A stretch of DNA of 64,000 bases from Chondromyces crocatus (lineage in GTDB: Bacteria > Myxococcota_A > Polyangia > Polyangiales > Polyangiaceae): contig NZ_CP012159.1 in NCBI RefSeq assembly GCF_001189295.1, positions 2,432,001-2,496,000 of the forward strand, in the 5' to 3' direction. Position numbers and translations under genes: made by a program. Below are positions 36,583-46,484 of the stretch, one piece after another. Numbering within the stretch: the first letter of the stretch is position 1; every line of letters starts with the position of its first letter. Below the pieces are notes generated by a model. The model was not told where the DNA came from. It searched no databases and saw only the letters and a list, made by a program, of their open reading frames with translations.

Positions 36583-38901
36583 TCAGGGCTGACGCTTTCG
36601 CTTGCCGTGCTTGCGCATGCGGGGCTCGGGCGGAGGCCTGGCAGGCACGCGGAGGATGTGAAATCGACCGCCACCGCGCGAGAGCGGATCGGTGATCTGT
36701 TTCGCGCGCTCCCTCGCCCGCTCCATCAGCCGCGCTTGCGCGCGCACCACAGGCGTGGGCGGTGGCGGCGGGGTCACCCGGCGGTAGCTCCCGTCGGCCG
36801 CGAGTTCCCAGGACTTCATGTTGTCCGACATGACGAGATCCAGGATCTCGCCGGCGCGCGTCTTCACCTCGGGGTCGAGGATCGGCGTGAGCACCTCGAC
36901 GCGTCGATGGAAGTTGCGGGGCATCCAGTCCGCGCTCGACAGGTAGAGTTCCTCCTCGCCGCCGTTGGCGAACCGGAAGAGGCGTTTGTGCTCGAGGAAG
37001 CGATCGATGATCGCGCGGACGTGGATTCGATCGGAGAGCCCCGGGATCCCTGGGCGCAAGCAGCAGACGCCTCGCACGCCGAGCTTGATGTCCACGCCGG
37101 CCTGAGAGGCCGCATAGAGGGCGTCGATCACGTCGACGTCCACGAGCGCGTTCATCTGCGCGACGATCAGCGCCTTGCGGCCCGCGCGCGCATGGGCCGC
37201 CTCGCGCGCGATGAACCCCAGGATGGCCTCGTGCAAGCCGAGAGGTGCCACGATCAGTCGGTTCCAGCGGGGTGGTGCGCTGTAGCCGGTGAGCAGGTTG
37301 AAGAGGCTCGTCACGTCCTCTCCGATCTCGCTGTTCGCCGTGAGCAGGCCGAGGTCCGTGTAGAGCCGGCTCGTCTGAGGGTTGTAGTTGCCGGTGCTGA
37401 GGTGCACGTAGCGGCGGAGTTTGTCTTTCTCTCGCCGGACGACGAGCAGTGCCTTGGCGTGCGTCTTCAGGCCGAGGAGACCATAGATGACCTGGACTCC
37501 GCTCTGCTCCAGGGTCCTTGCCCACTGGATGTTGCTGGCCTCGTCGAAGCGGGCCTTCAGCTCCACGATGGTCGTCACCTGCTTGCCGTTTTCTGCAGCA
37601 CGCGCGAGCGCCTTGAGGATGGGGGAGTCCCCACCGGTCCGGTAGAGCGTCTGCTTGATCGCCAGCACGTTGGGATCGTCTGCGGCGCGCGACACGAGTT
37701 CGATGACGGGATCGAACGAGTCGTAAGGGTGGTTCAGCAGGACGTCTTTCTCGCGGATGACGGCGAAGAAATCGTCTGGATCCCGGAGCGCCTGCGGTAC
37801 CTGGGGCGTGAAGGGTTCGTCGCGCAGCTCGCGGCGATCATCGTCGGAGACCATCGTCATCAGGTCGGCGAGGTACAGCGGACCATTCACGCGGTAGACG
37901 TCGTATCGCTGGTCGATCTTCAGCGCCCGGCAGAGCCGCGCGACACTCGTCTCGACGCCTTCCCCCATGCCGATCTCGACGCGGACGGCGTTGCCTCGGT
38001 CGCGGCGCCGCAGCTCGGCCTGGATGGTCGCGAGGAGATCCTCCCCTTCCTCCTCGTCGATCTCCAGATCCCAGTTCCGCGTGACGCGGAATGGGTAGGT
38101 CCCGCGGATGCGCGCCGAGGGGAAGAGCTGTTTCACGTGCCGCGCAATCACGTCCTCGAGCAGCACGAAGCCGCGGGTCGCGCCTTCCACCTGAACGCGC
38201 ATGAGGCGGCTCAGCATGGCGGGGACCTGGATCACCGCGAAACCCGGCTCCTGGCCATCGTGCTCCCTCGCGAACATGATCCCGAGGTTGATGGTCTTGT
38301 TCCGCAGGTGAGGGAAGGGATGGCCAGGGTCCACGGCCAGGGGCGTCAGGACCGGGAAGATGTCGCTCCAGAAGCGCTCGTCGAGCGAGGTGAGCGCGTC
38401 AGGCGCGAGTTCCTCGGGCTTCATGAGGACGATGCCCACCTTGCGGAGCGCTGGCACCAGATCTTCGTTCCAGAGGCGGTAGGCCGCGTCGAACATGGCG
38501 TGAGCCTTCGCGCCGATGGCCACGAGCTGCTCTTGCGGTGTCAGGCCATCGGGCGGCATCTCGGTGATGGTCCGCAGCGTCTGTGCCTGCAGGCCTGCCA
38601 CGCGGACCATGAAGAATTCGTCGATGTTGGAGAAGAAGATCCCCAAAAATTTCAGCCGCTCGAAGAGAGGGACATCCGGGGATCCTGCTTCGGCGAGCAC
38701 CCGGCTGTTGAACTCCAGCCACGAGAGTTCGCGGTTCAGGTAGTGCGTCGGGTCCCCCTCGATCGGGACGAGTCCCACGTCCTCACCCGACGGTCGTGCG
38801 GCGGGGATGGTGCTTTCTGACGTGCCACCATTGCGGGCCGTGCGGCCGTCCTGAGTGGGGGACAGAGGCGCTTCAGCGGGGGTAGAGGGGAAATCTGCCA
38901 T
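36583..38901 (-). CDS. ppk1: Polyphosphate kinase 1
   Basis: 772 residues, slightly longer than typical PPK1 because of an N-terminal extension of about 50 and a basic C-terminal tail. Signatures: YLNRELSWLEFNSRVL, LGIFFSNIDEFFMVRV, LLNHPYDSFDPV, the phosphorylated-His segment GLKTHAKALLVV, STGNYNPQTSRLYTDLGLLT, and YLSSADWMPRNFHRRVEV. It transfers the ATP gamma-phosphate to polyphosphate reversibly. Divergently transcribed from panC with only 42 bp between starts. Confidence 0.97.
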   Translation of the reverse strand: MADFPSTPAEAPLSPTQDGRTARNGGTSESTIPAARPSGEDVGLVPIEGDPTHYLNRELSWLEFNSRVLAEAGSPDVPLFERLKFLGIFFSNIDEFFMVRVAGLQAQTLRTITEMPPDGLTPQEQLVAIGAKAHAMFDAAYRLWNEDLVPALRKVGIVLMKPEELAPDALTSLDERFWSDIFPVLTPLAVDPGHPFPHLRNKTINLGIMFAREHDGQEPGFAVIQVPAMLSRLMRVQVEGATRGFVLLEDVIARHVKQLFPSARIRGTYPFRVTRNWDLEIDEEEGEDLLATIQAELRRRDRGNAVRVEIGMGEGVETSVARLCRALKIDQRYDVYRVNGPLYLADLMTMVSDDDRRELRDEPFTPQVPQALRDPDDFFAVIREKDVLLNHPYDSFDPVIELVSRAADDPNVLAIKQTLYRTGGDSPILKALARAAENGKQVTTIVELKARFDEASNIQWARTLEQSGVQVIYGLLGLKTHAKALLVVRREKDKLRRYVHLSTGNYNPQTSRLYTDLGLLTANSEIGEDVTSLFNLLTGYSAPPRWNRLIVAPLGLHEAILGFIAREAAHARAGRKALIVAQMNALVDVDVIDALYAASQAGVDIKLGVRGVCCLRPGIPGLSDRIHVRAIIDRFLEHKRLFRFANGGEEELYLSSADWMPRNFHRRVEVLTPILDPEVKTRAGEILDLVMSDNMKSWELAADGSYRRVTPPPPPTPVVRAQARLMERARERAKQITDPLSRGGGRFHILRVPARPPPEPRMRKHGKRKRQP

Positions 38902-38943
38902 CGTCAGCGCTCGACTTTAGCGCAGGTCTGATAGGGTCCACCC

Positions 38944-39843
38944 ATGGAGCTCTGGAGTAGCCCAGAAGATTTTCGTCGAGCGTGCGAGAACGTACGCGCG
39001 GGGGGTGGTCGGCTGGGCCTCGTCCCCACGATGGGAGCCCTCCATGCAGGTCATCAGGCGCTGATCCGAGAGGCCCGCAGACGCTCCAGCGTCGTGGCGG
39101 TCTCTGTTTTCGTCAACCCGACCCAGTTTGCCCCTGGCGAAGACTACGAGCGGTATCCACGTGCTCGTGAGCGGGACGTCGCCGCCTGCGAAGAGGCAGG
39201 GGCCTCGATCGTGTTCGCGCCCGACGCTGCTGCGATGTACCCGCCGGGCGACGAGACCCGCGTGCTGCCCGGCCCGACGGCGGCTCCCCTCTGCGGCGCA
39301 CATCGCCCTGGCCATTTCGAGGGGGTGGCCACGATCGTCGCGAAGCTCCTCATTCTCGCGGGACCCTGCATCGCGGTCTTTGGAAGAAAAGATTACCAGC
39401 AGCTGACGGTCATCCGCCGGTTGGTCCTCGACCTTCTACTTCCGGTGGAGGTCGTGGGGATGCCGACGGTGCGTGAGCCGGATGGCCTTGCTTTGTCCTC
39501 TCGAAATGCCTATCTCTCACCCGCCGAGCGGGACCGCGCCGCTGAAATCCCGCGCGCCCTCGCAGACGCCGCTCATCTGTTCGCGCGTGGCGAGCGCAAT
39601 GCAGGTGCGCTGGTCGCGTCCTGTCGCGACAGGGTCGCTCGGATTGCGGATCGTATCGACTATGTCGATGTCGCCGAGCCGGAGTCCCTCAGGGTGTTCG
39701 GATCGGAGGAGGACATCGGCGCTCGGGCAGTGCTCGCGGTGGCCTTGAAGATCGGGTCCACGCGGTTGATTGATAACCTGGTGCTGGGAGAAGATCCTCC
39801 GCCGATCACGGGGAGTGACGCACCCAGTCCAGCTGGAATGTGA
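38944..39843 (+). CDS. panC: Pantothenate synthetase
   Basis: 299 residues. [16 protein letters not shown] carries the ATP-binding HxGH motif; [19 protein letters not shown] and [17 protein letters not shown] are PanC signatures. It condenses pantoate and beta-alanine with ATP to pantothenate. It starts a same-strand run panC-tmk-antiporter-RCK with gaps of about 10 bp, probably an operon. No panB or panD is in the window. Confidence 0.97.
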   Translation: MELWSSPEDFRRACENVRAGGGRLGLVPTMGALHAGHQALIREARRRSSVVAVSVFVNPTQFAPGEDYERYPRARERDVAACEEAGASIVFAPDAAAMYPPGDETRVLPGPTAAPLCGAHRPGHFEGVATIVAKLLILAGPCIAVFGRKDYQQLTVIRRLVLDLLLPVEVVGMPTVREPDGLALSSRNAYLSPAERDRAAEIPRALADAAHLFARGERNAGALVASCRDRVARIADRIDYVDVAEPESLRVFGSEEDIGARAVLAVALKIGSTRLIDNLVLGEDPPPITGSDAPSPAGM

Positions 39844-39853
39844 GGGAGCAAGA

Positions 39854-40564
39854 ATGGGCATACGGGACTCCAGCGCGCCTTCGGTCCGGGTGGCAGGTCA
39901 GGCGCCAGGGGGAAAGTTCATCGTCATCGAGGGGATCGACGGCTCGGGGACGACGACACAAGCCGAGAGGTATGCGGCACATCTCCGGTCACGTCGCCGC
40001 ATGGTGCACGTCACCCGCGAGCCGAGCGGTGGACCGATCGGTGCGCAAATCCGGCAAGTACTGACCCAACGACTCACCCTGCCGACCACCAACCAGGCGC
40101 AGGTCATGGCCTTGCTCTTCGCAGCAGATCGCCTGGATCACGTCGCCGCGGAGATCACTCCCCTGCTCGAGGACGGCTATGTCGTCATCTCGGACCGCTA
40201 CGATCTGTCGAGCCTCGCGTATCAGGTCACGTCGGCACAGGAGGAGAGCGAGGCGCTGGGGGGCCCACCCTCTTCGGGGACCATGCTGAGGTGGATCCGG
40301 GAGCTCAACCGGTACGCTCTCCGGCCGCACCTCACCCTCGTGCTCGATGTCGATCCAGAGGTCGCGGCGCAGCGGCGGAAGGGGCGCGGAGGGGCGCGTG
40401 AGCTTTACGACGACGCCGAGCTCCAGGCGCGCCTGGCGGGCGCTTATCGACGTGCAGAGGAACTCTTGCCCGGCGACCATGTCGTCCACATCGACGGCAA
40501 TGGCGAACCTGACGAAATCGCACGAGCTATCGAAGCAGTACTACGGCCCCTCGTCGGGGCTTGA
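39854..40564 (+). CDS. tmk: Thymidylate kinase
   Basis: 236 residues; GGGAG upstream of ATG 39854, 10 bp after panC. P-loop IEGIDGSGTTTQAE, the TREPSGGPIG motif, SDRYDLSSLAYQ for the DRY region, and DVDPEVAAQRRKGRG near the LID identify TMK, which makes dTDP from dTMP. The insert around ALGGPPSSG between the DRY helix and the next helix is somewhat longer than in E. coli. Confidence 0.95.
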   Translation: MGIRDSSAPSVRVAGQAPGGKFIVIEGIDGSGTTTQAERYAAHLRSRRRMVHVTREPSGGPIGAQIRQVLTQRLTLPTTNQAQVMALLFAADRLDHVAAEITPLLEDGYVVISDRYDLSSLAYQVTSAQEESEALGGPPSSGTMLRWIRELNRYALRPHLTLVLDVDPEVAAQRRKGRGGARELYDDAELQARLAGAYRRAEELLPGDHVVHIDGNGEPDEIARAIEAVLRPLVGA

Positions 40565-40573
40565 GGAGGGGTC

Positions 40574-42130
40574 GTGCATGGCATGGGCATGAGGGAGCGC
40601 CTCGAGAGCTTCTTGCTGGTGATTGCCGTCGGCGCGACCGTCGCCATCGGCGCCAAGCGGATCGGCATTCCGTACAATGTTGCGCTCGTCGTGGTCGGTC
40701 TGCTCCTCGTGGTGCTGGACGTCCTCCCGACCACACCCATGGATCCAGAGGTCATCCTGATCGGATTTCTTCCGGTCCTGGTATTCGAGAGCGCGCTGTT
40801 CGCGGATGCCGACGGCCTGCGCGCTGCGAGCCGACCCATCCTGGCGCTCGCGGTGCCCGGCGTGGCGATCTCGCTCCTCGCCACAGCCGCTGTCGCCACG
40901 TACGCGCTGGATCTGCCTTTCTCCGTCGCCCTGTTGCTCGGTGCCCTGCTCGCCATCACCGACACCGTGAGCGTGCTGCTGGCGTTCCGCAGCGTCCGCG
41001 TTCCGCATCGGCTCGCCGCGATCATGGAGGGCGAGAGCCTGTTCAACGACGGCACCGCCCTCGTGCTGGTGTCATTGACCTCCCGCGTCGTCCTCACGGG
41101 GGCGTTCTCGGCGCCCGAGACGGCAAAGGCGCTCGGTATGGCCATGCTCGGGGGGGTGGCCCTCGGTGTCTTGTTTGGTGTGATGGGGGCGAGTGTGCTC
41201 AGGCGCGCGCCGGATCACCTCACGGCCATCCTCGCTTCCACCATCCTCGTCTTCGCGACAGCCCTCATCTCCGAGCACGTCCACGCCTCTCCCGTCATCG
41301 CCGTGGTCGTCGCGGGCGTCATCGTAGGCCGCGCTGCGCGCAACGTCCTCGAACCTTCGCGTGTGCTCGCCCTGCAAGGCTTCTGGGAGACGGCAGGCTT
41401 CGGGCTCAACGTCCTCATCTTCTTGCTCGTCGGCCTCCAGATCCAGGTCTCGATGCTGATCGAGGAGGCCAGCTCCATCGCGCTGGCCCTCATCGCCCTG
41501 CACGCGGGGCGCGCGGTGGCAGTCTATGGCTGCTTCGGTCTGCTCCGGGCCGTCGCTCGCGAGCGCGTCCCGATGCGCTGGCAGCACGTCATGGTGATCG
41601 GCAACATCAAGGGGGCGCTGTCCATGGCGGCGGTGCTCAGCTTGCCAGCCAACACGCCTTACCGTGATCGTCTGATCACCATCGTCTTCGGCATCACCTT
41701 CGTCACCCTCATGACGCAGGCTCTTCCCTTCGAACGCCTCCTCCTGATGCTCAAGGTCGCATTCAGGGGCAACTCGGGTCGAGAAGGCATCAGCGAAGCC
41801 AAGGCGACATTGATCGCTGCGCGCAAAGGTCAGGCCGAGCTCGATGAGCTGCTCAGCTCCGGTCTCGTCTCACGGAAAGAGCACGCCGAGCGTCGCGCTG
41901 CCTTTCAGCTCCGCGTGATCAAGGCGGAAGAGCTGCTGCGCAGCCCGGAAGGCGAGGCGGCGCGCGATCACGTGGTCGACCTTTCGCTCCTGAACGCTCA
42001 GAAGGCTGCGCTCGTCGACGCCGCGCGCCGAGGTTTGATCGACGCGGATACCGCGAACTCACAGGTCAACGACATCGATCGGACCTTGATGAACATGATG
42101 CATCATGCACCTGAACCCAATGAACACTAG
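40574..42130 (+). CDS. Cation/proton antiporter (CPA1 family)
   Basis: 518 residues. About 12 membrane segments; CPA1 motif GESLFNDGTALVLV is intact. The earlier acidic site normally TDPV reads TDTVSV, so the usual Pro is Thr. A C-terminal cytosolic helical domain (about 110 residues, EAKATLIAARKGQAELDELL) is present, as in bacterial NhaP/CvrA-type proteins. Starts are GTG 40574 (short spacing to GGAGG) or ATG 40583/40589. The next gene encodes an RCK/TrkA-type protein, which suggests K+/H+ exchange gated by nucleotides. Confidence 0.88.
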   Translation: MHGMGMRERLESFLLVIAVGATVAIGAKRIGIPYNVALVVVGLLLVVLDVLPTTPMDPEVILIGFLPVLVFESALFADADGLRAASRPILALAVPGVAISLLATAAVATYALDLPFSVALLLGALLAITDTVSVLLAFRSVRVPHRLAAIMEGESLFNDGTALVLVSLTSRVVLTGAFSAPETAKALGMAMLGGVALGVLFGVMGASVLRRAPDHLTAILASTILVFATALISEHVHASPVIAVVVAGVIVGRAARNVLEPSRVLALQGFWETAGFGLNVLIFLLVGLQIQVSMLIEEASSIALALIALHAGRAVAVYGCFGLLRAVARERVPMRWQHVMVIGNIKGALSMAAVLSLPANTPYRDRLITIVFGITFVTLMTQALPFERLLLMLKVAFRGNSGREGISEAKATLIAARKGQAELDELLSSGLVSRKEHAERRAAFQLRVIKAEELLRSPEGEAARDHVVDLSLLNAQKAALVDAARRGLIDADTANSQVNDIDRTLMNMMHHAPEPNEH

Positions 42131-42142
42131 AGGGAGCCTCGA

Positions 42143-42820
42143 ATGCGCGTCGTGATAGCGGGTGCAGGGCGCGCTGGTTTGAGCGTGGCCATTCACCTTC
42201 GTGAAATGGGTCACGACGTGACCGTCGTGGATCGCGATCCCACGCTCACGTCACGCGCTTTCGAGCAGCACGGCCTCATCGCGCTCGTCGGAGACGCGAC
42301 CGATGCTCGCCTTCTGAAGGAGGCCGAGGTCTCGCGCGCGGATGTCGTCGCGGCGATGCTGCGTCGCGACTCGGACAACCTCGCTGTTGCGCTGCTCTCG
42401 CAGGCTGCAGGGGCGGGCCGGGTCATGGTGCGCATGAGAGACCCGGAGTATGGCCCGGTGTACGAGCGTGCCAAGATCGACCGCGTCTTCTCGGAGATGG
42501 ACGTTTTCATCGGGGCGATGGGGACGGCGATCGAACATTCGGCGGTGCGTCACGCCCTCCTTCTCGGCAAAGGAGCTTCCGTCGCCTTCGAGATGGAGAT
42601 CCCTCCCGACGCTGCCGTGGTGGGACAGACCGTGAGCGCGATCGCGGCGGATCCCGAGTTCCCGATCTCCTGTGTGTTTGCCGCCATGCACCTCCCGGAC
42701 GGCACCGTCCAGGCGCCGCGGGGCTCTTCCATCGTCCAGTCCGGGATGCTCCTGCTCCTCGTCGCGGCGCGACACGAGCTGGGCCATGTGATCCCTTTCT
42801 TTTTGCGCAAAGGGTCCTGA
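42143..42820 (+). CDS. TrkA-type RCK/KTN regulatory protein
   Basis: 225 residues. TrkA-N Rossmann domain: VVIAGAGRAGLSVAIHL, TVVDRDP, LIALVGDATD, and AMLRRDSDNLAVALLSQAAG. The C-terminal part (FEMEIPPDAAVVGQTVSAIA, GSSIVQSGMLLLLVA) is a TrkA-C domain. Such proteins bind NAD(H) or nucleotides and gate K+ channels or antiporters. It lies 12 bp after the antiporter gene, so it most likely regulates that transporter. Confidence 0.92.
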   Translation: MRVVIAGAGRAGLSVAIHLREMGHDVTVVDRDPTLTSRAFEQHGLIALVGDATDARLLKEAEVSRADVVAAMLRRDSDNLAVALLSQAAGAGRVMVRMRDPEYGPVYERAKIDRVFSEMDVFIGAMGTAIEHSAVRHALLLGKGASVAFEMEIPPDAAVVGQTVSAIAADPEFPISCVFAAMHLPDGTVQAPRGSSIVQSGMLLLLVAARHELGHVIPFFLRKGS

Positions 42821-42871
42821 TTCATCCAGGAGGCCGCTGGCGCCGGGGGAGGAGCGTGTTGCTCCCGGGGC

Positions 42872-43303
42872 TCAGCGGTTCGGCTTGGCGTGTCGAAGCA
42901 CGGCCTGGATGACGAGGGTCGGGTCGATCGGCTTGATGAGGTAGGCGAGGAACCCGGCAGCGAGCGCGCGCGAGCTGGCCATGGAGTCCGCGTACGCGGA
43001 GAGCGCAATGAAGGGCGCCTGGAGCCCGCGCCGGCGCGCCTCTTCGACGAGCCAGATGCCGTCGTGACCGGGCAGGCCGATGTCACTGATCACGACATCG
43101 AACTGGGTTCCGCCGAGCGCTTCGAGGGCCGTGACGCTGTCGAACGCGGTCTTCACGCGAGCACCATGCTCTTCCACCACCATGGCCAGCAGCTCGCTGC
43201 TGTCCGCGTCGTCCTCGACGATCAGTACAGCGAAACCCTCGAGCTGAGCCGCCCTGAGAGCGGGCGATGAGCCGGTCGGTTCATCCTGCGCGCGCTGGGA
43301 CAT
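42872..43303 (-). CDS. Single-domain response regulator
   Basis: 143 residues, a receiver domain with little else. Acidic pocket VEDDADS near residues 29-35, phospho-acceptor Asp74 in VISDIGLPGHDG, Thr/Ser switch at ALSAYA, and Lys in YLIKPI. No output domain, so it acts by protein contact. The nearby hybrid kinase (43827-46070) carries a similar receiver and a plausible partner role, but the two genes are not adjacent in one operon. Confidence 0.93.
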   Translation of the reverse strand: MSQRAQDEPTGSSPALRAAQLEGFAVLIVEDDADSSELLAMVVEEHGARVKTAFDSVTALEALGGTQFDVVISDIGLPGHDGIWLVEEARRRGLQAPFIALSAYADSMASSRALAAGFLAYLIKPIDPTLVIQAVLRHAKPNR

Positions 43304-43397
43304 ACCTTGTCCTTAGCATCCGTTCCGGTCATTGCGATACGTCACTTGCTTGATAGGTTCTCTATCCAACCCAACGGCGCGGGACTGTGCGCCGCAG

Positions 43398-43844
43398 ATG
43401 GAGGGCGCCTTGGAACGGTTCGTCGCCTTGCTCCATACACTGCTTCTCGGCGAGGCTGTCGTCGTCAACGGCATCCATGTACGGAGGGCCAGCTTGCTGG
43501 GGTTTCAGGTCGCTGGAGCGACTGGATTGCTGGAGGCGCGGGATGCCGCCCGCAGGATCGGCCGCCTGGCGAAGACCCGGCCGGTGCGCATCGCGCTCTG
43601 CAGTCGCTGTGGCGGCGACGGCCTGGGAAGGCGCGACCGCGGCTCCTGCGGTCTGTGCAAGGGGTCTGGTCTCCAGATCACCGAGCCTCCGCTGGGATGG
43701 CGTGACGCGATGAGCGCAGACCTGGCGGCGGGGGCGAGGCAAGCGCGGGCGGCCTTGGCGACCGTCCGCCACCCGAGGGCGAAGGCCAGCTTGCTCACGC
43801 TGCTGGGCCAGCTCGAGGCGGGGGCGCTACGGGATTCGGCCTGA
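43398..43844 (+). CDS. Small protein with DnaJ-like double CxxCxGxG zinc finger
   Basis: About 148 residues from ATG 43398; a TTG at 43332 would add 22. Neither has a clear ribosome binding site. The centre holds CSRCGGDG (Cys68, Cys71) and CGLCKGSG (Cys84, Cys87), which is two CxxCxGxG elements as in DnaJ zinc-binding regions, but without J domain. Helical flanks. A role in protein folding or redox binding is only inferred. Its last 18 bp overlap the convergent kinase gene. Confidence 0.55.
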   Translation: MEGALERFVALLHTLLLGEAVVVNGIHVRRASLLGFQVAGATGLLEARDAARRIGRLAKTRPVRIALCSRCGGDGLGRRDRGSCGLCKGSGLQITEPPLGWRDAMSADLAAGARQARAALATVRHPRAKASLLTLLGQLEAGALRDSA

Positions 43845-46070
43845 GAGGCGGGCCACCACGGCGACGAGCTCTGCCGGGTCGATGGGCTTCGGGGCGTGGA
43901 GGTCGAAGCCCTCCAGGAGGGCACGGGTTCGATCCTGCGCCCTCGCGTGCGCCGTGAGCGCGACCGCCGGGGTGCGGCCGCCCTGCTCTGGTCGCAGCGT
44001 CCGGAGCTGGCGGATGAGCGCATAGCCATCGCGCCCCGGCATGGCGATGTCCGAGATGAGCACATTCGGCAGATCGCGCTCGACTCGCTCCAGGGCCTCT
44101 GCGGCGGTGAGCGCCGAGCTCACCTGAGCGCCGGCTTGCTCCAGCGTGGCGCTCAGGAGATCGAGGGCATCGGGAGAGTCATCGACGACGAGCACCCGCA
44201 CCCCGGTCAGCCGCACGGCAGGAGCTCCTTCCGTATCGAGCGACGCCATGTCGTCGATCACGGCGCGAGCTGTCCGGCGCGGAGATCTCGAGACGGGCAA
44301 CCTGACCAGGAACGTCGCTCCTTGGCCTTCGCCGTCGCTCTCGGCCGTCACCGTCCCGCCGTGGAGTTCGACGAGGTGCCGGGAGATGGCGAGCCCCAGG
44401 CCGAGGCCACTGATCTGGCGCCCACCAGCTCCCTCCGAGGGCCTGAAATGCTCAAAAATGTGCGGCAGGATCTCAGGCCGAATCCCCTGACCCGTGTCTC
44501 GGACCGTGAGTTCGATCCAGTCGCCGGCCTGCAACACCATCACCTGAACGCGCCCGCCCTCGAAGGTAAACTTGACCGCGTTCGAGATGAGGTTCCACAG
44601 GACCTGCTGAAGGCGCCCTGGGTCCCCCAGCACCGTGCCGAGGCTTGGTTCCACCGCGACGTCGATGGAGATGTCCTTGCTTGCCGCGGAACCTCGGATC
44701 GCTTCGATCGCCCCCTCGACGACCAGCGGAAGATCCACGGCGGTCGTCTCGATCTGGAGTTTGCCGCTGGCGATGCGGGCGATGTCGAGCAGATCCTCGA
44801 TGAGCTGTGCCTGCGTCTTGGCATTCCGCTCCACGATCTCGAGCGCTCGGTTCTCCTTGTCCTGTGGCAATGCGGTCGTCCGCAGCACCCGGGTCCAGCC
44901 AAGGATGGCTGTGAGAGGGGTCCGCAGCTCGTGGGAGACGAGGGCGAGGAACTCGTCCTTCAGGCGGCTTCCTTCCTCGGCACGGGCACGCTCCCGCTGC
45001 GCAGCGCTGAAAAGGCGAGCACGATCGATGGCGAGAGCGGCGCGCTCTGCCACCTCCTGAGCAAGGAGAAGGTCGTCGGAGCCATATCCCTTCGACTCCC
45101 CGATCCTGCCGATCTCGATCGAACCGATCACGTGCCGCTGGACGCGGAGGGGAACGGTGATGACGGTGCTGGCGTCGAGCGCCGTGAGACGCGCGATGCG
45201 CCCCCCATCCTCGGCGCCCGCTTCGGAGATATGGGTCAAGATCTCAGGCTCGCCAGTGCGGAGTGTGGAGGCGTAGCCCGACCCTTGAGGTGCCGTGACG
45301 CTGCTCGTTGCAGCCCCGTACGCGGGATAGCGCGTATCGAGATCTTCCAGCAGATCTTTGTGGCCAGCCACCACATGCGCAGCGGCAATCAGCTCTACCC
45401 GTCCACCTTCATTCAGCAGGTGAACGACACAGAAGTCTGCAAACTCGGGCACGAGGAGCCGAGCGAGCGCGCGCGATGCTGCGCCCACATCGATGGGAGC
45501 CCACAGATCCGCGCTGGCTCGTCCCAGCAGCGCCACTGCACGCGGGCTCGACAGCTTGCACCCTGCGCCACCCACACCGGCGTCCTCGCTGCTCCCGTTT
45601 TCAGGCGTCGATTCCGAGGGGCCCCCCTCCTGCCCTACGCTGCGCTCACCCAGGCGGGCCGTGTCGATGATCGCGCAGCCGACCCCGATGACCTCGCCCC
45701 CGCTGTGCACCGGCAGGTAGCTGATGAGCAGATTTCCTGGCGCTGTGAAGTCCTGTGGAGCGCCCTTCGAGAGCCTCTCGTTCAGGATGGGCTCACCGGT
45801 TTGCAGCACGCGCCGGATGTGATCCGCAGTCACCGACCAGAGCGACGGTGCCACTTCGGCCATGGTGCGGCCGATGTGTTCGGTCGATGAGCCACCCGCC
45901 AGCTCCACCATCAGGTCGTTGACCGCGACCAAACGATGCTGGCCATCGAGGAGAGCCAGTCCGATGGGGGCGCGCCTGAAGATGACATCGAAGGGCCAGC
46001 TCTGGTCCGCATCGGAGCCGGTCGAGCGCATCACCACGCTCGGCTTCGCAGAGAACTCTTGGGTGTCCAT
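43827..46070 (-). CDS. Hybrid sensor histidine kinase (PAS-GAF-HisKA-HATPase-REC)
   Basis: 747 residues, no membrane segment, so a cytosolic sensor. PAS-like domain about 25-140 (RAPIGLALLDGQHRLVAVN), GAF about 190-350, H-box VSHELRTP with His380, HATPase with N-box WNLISNAVKF, G1 DTGQGI, G2 SGLGLGLAI (about 485-590). A C-terminal receiver follows, with phospho-acceptor Asp674 in ISDIAMPGRDG. Signal and output unknown. It could pass phosphate to the response regulator at 42872-43303 (inference). Confidence 0.95.
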   Translation of the reverse strand: MDTQEFSAKPSVVMRSTGSDADQSWPFDVIFRRAPIGLALLDGQHRLVAVNDLMVELAGGSSTEHIGRTMAEVAPSLWSVTADHIRRVLQTGEPILNERLSKGAPQDFTAPGNLLISYLPVHSGGEVIGVGCAIIDTARLGERSVGQEGGPSESTPENGSSEDAGVGGAGCKLSSPRAVALLGRASADLWAPIDVGAASRALARLLVPEFADFCVVHLLNEGGRVELIAAAHVVAGHKDLLEDLDTRYPAYGAATSSVTAPQGSGYASTLRTGEPEILTHISEAGAEDGGRIARLTALDASTVITVPLRVQRHVIGSIEIGRIGESKGYGSDDLLLAQEVAERAALAIDRARLFSAAQRERARAEEGSRLKDEFLALVSHELRTPLTAILGWTRVLRTTALPQDKENRALEIVERNAKTQAQLIEDLLDIARIASGKLQIETTAVDLPLVVEGAIEAIRGSAASKDISIDVAVEPSLGTVLGDPGRLQQVLWNLISNAVKFTFEGGRVQVMVLQAGDWIELTVRDTGQGIRPEILPHIFEHFRPSEGAGGRQISGLGLGLAISRHLVELHGGTVTAESDGEGQGATFLVRLPVSRSPRRTARAVIDDMASLDTEGAPAVRLTGVRVLVVDDSPDALDLLSATLEQAGAQVSSALTAAEALERVERDLPNVLISDIAMPGRDGYALIRQLRTLRPEQGGRTPAVALTAHARAQDRTRALLEGFDLHAPKPIDPAELVAVVARLSGRIP

Positions 46071-46484
46071 CTAGCTGGGCGGCGTGCGCGTAGGGGCGTT
46101 CGCCGGACAGTCGCAGTGTTCCATGCAGTTTACTCCCCAACCATCAGGGAGAGCCGGGCCTGCGGTTGGGGGGCTGCCTGTTGATGTCGTGTGGGAACTC
46201 TAGCGTCGGGGGCAGAGCAGGGAAAAACGCCCTGCTCCTCCGCATGGTGTCTCCGGGCGCAGTGGTACCGTTGGGGGTCGAATTCCTCGCGCTGCCCGGT
46301 TCGCTTTGCTGGGGAAACGAGCGCTCTACGCGAACGCGGTCCGGTGGGCTCGCGTGTACGACGTCGCAGCACCTTCCGAGTGTCTCGGGCGCTTCACGAG
46401 CCAGCGGCGAAGTCCTGTGGTCCCCCGTCCAGCGAGGCTGCGACCGCCGCTGCACGAGAGGATGTGAGACCCACTCCGAGAGGC
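46071..46484. other. Intergenic region with one hairpin, no gene seen
   Basis: 414 bp upstream of the hybrid kinase gene. GAGCAGGG...CCCTGCTC (46215-46237) is a perfect 8-bp stem with an A-rich 7-nt loop. It could sit in the kinase leader or act on the transcript entering from the right. No convincing reading frame. Confidence 0.5.

Noticed and set aside
46215-46237. Hairpin as a terminator
   Set aside because: Perfect 8-bp stem but no T-run on either strand and it is about 250 bp from the nearest gene end.
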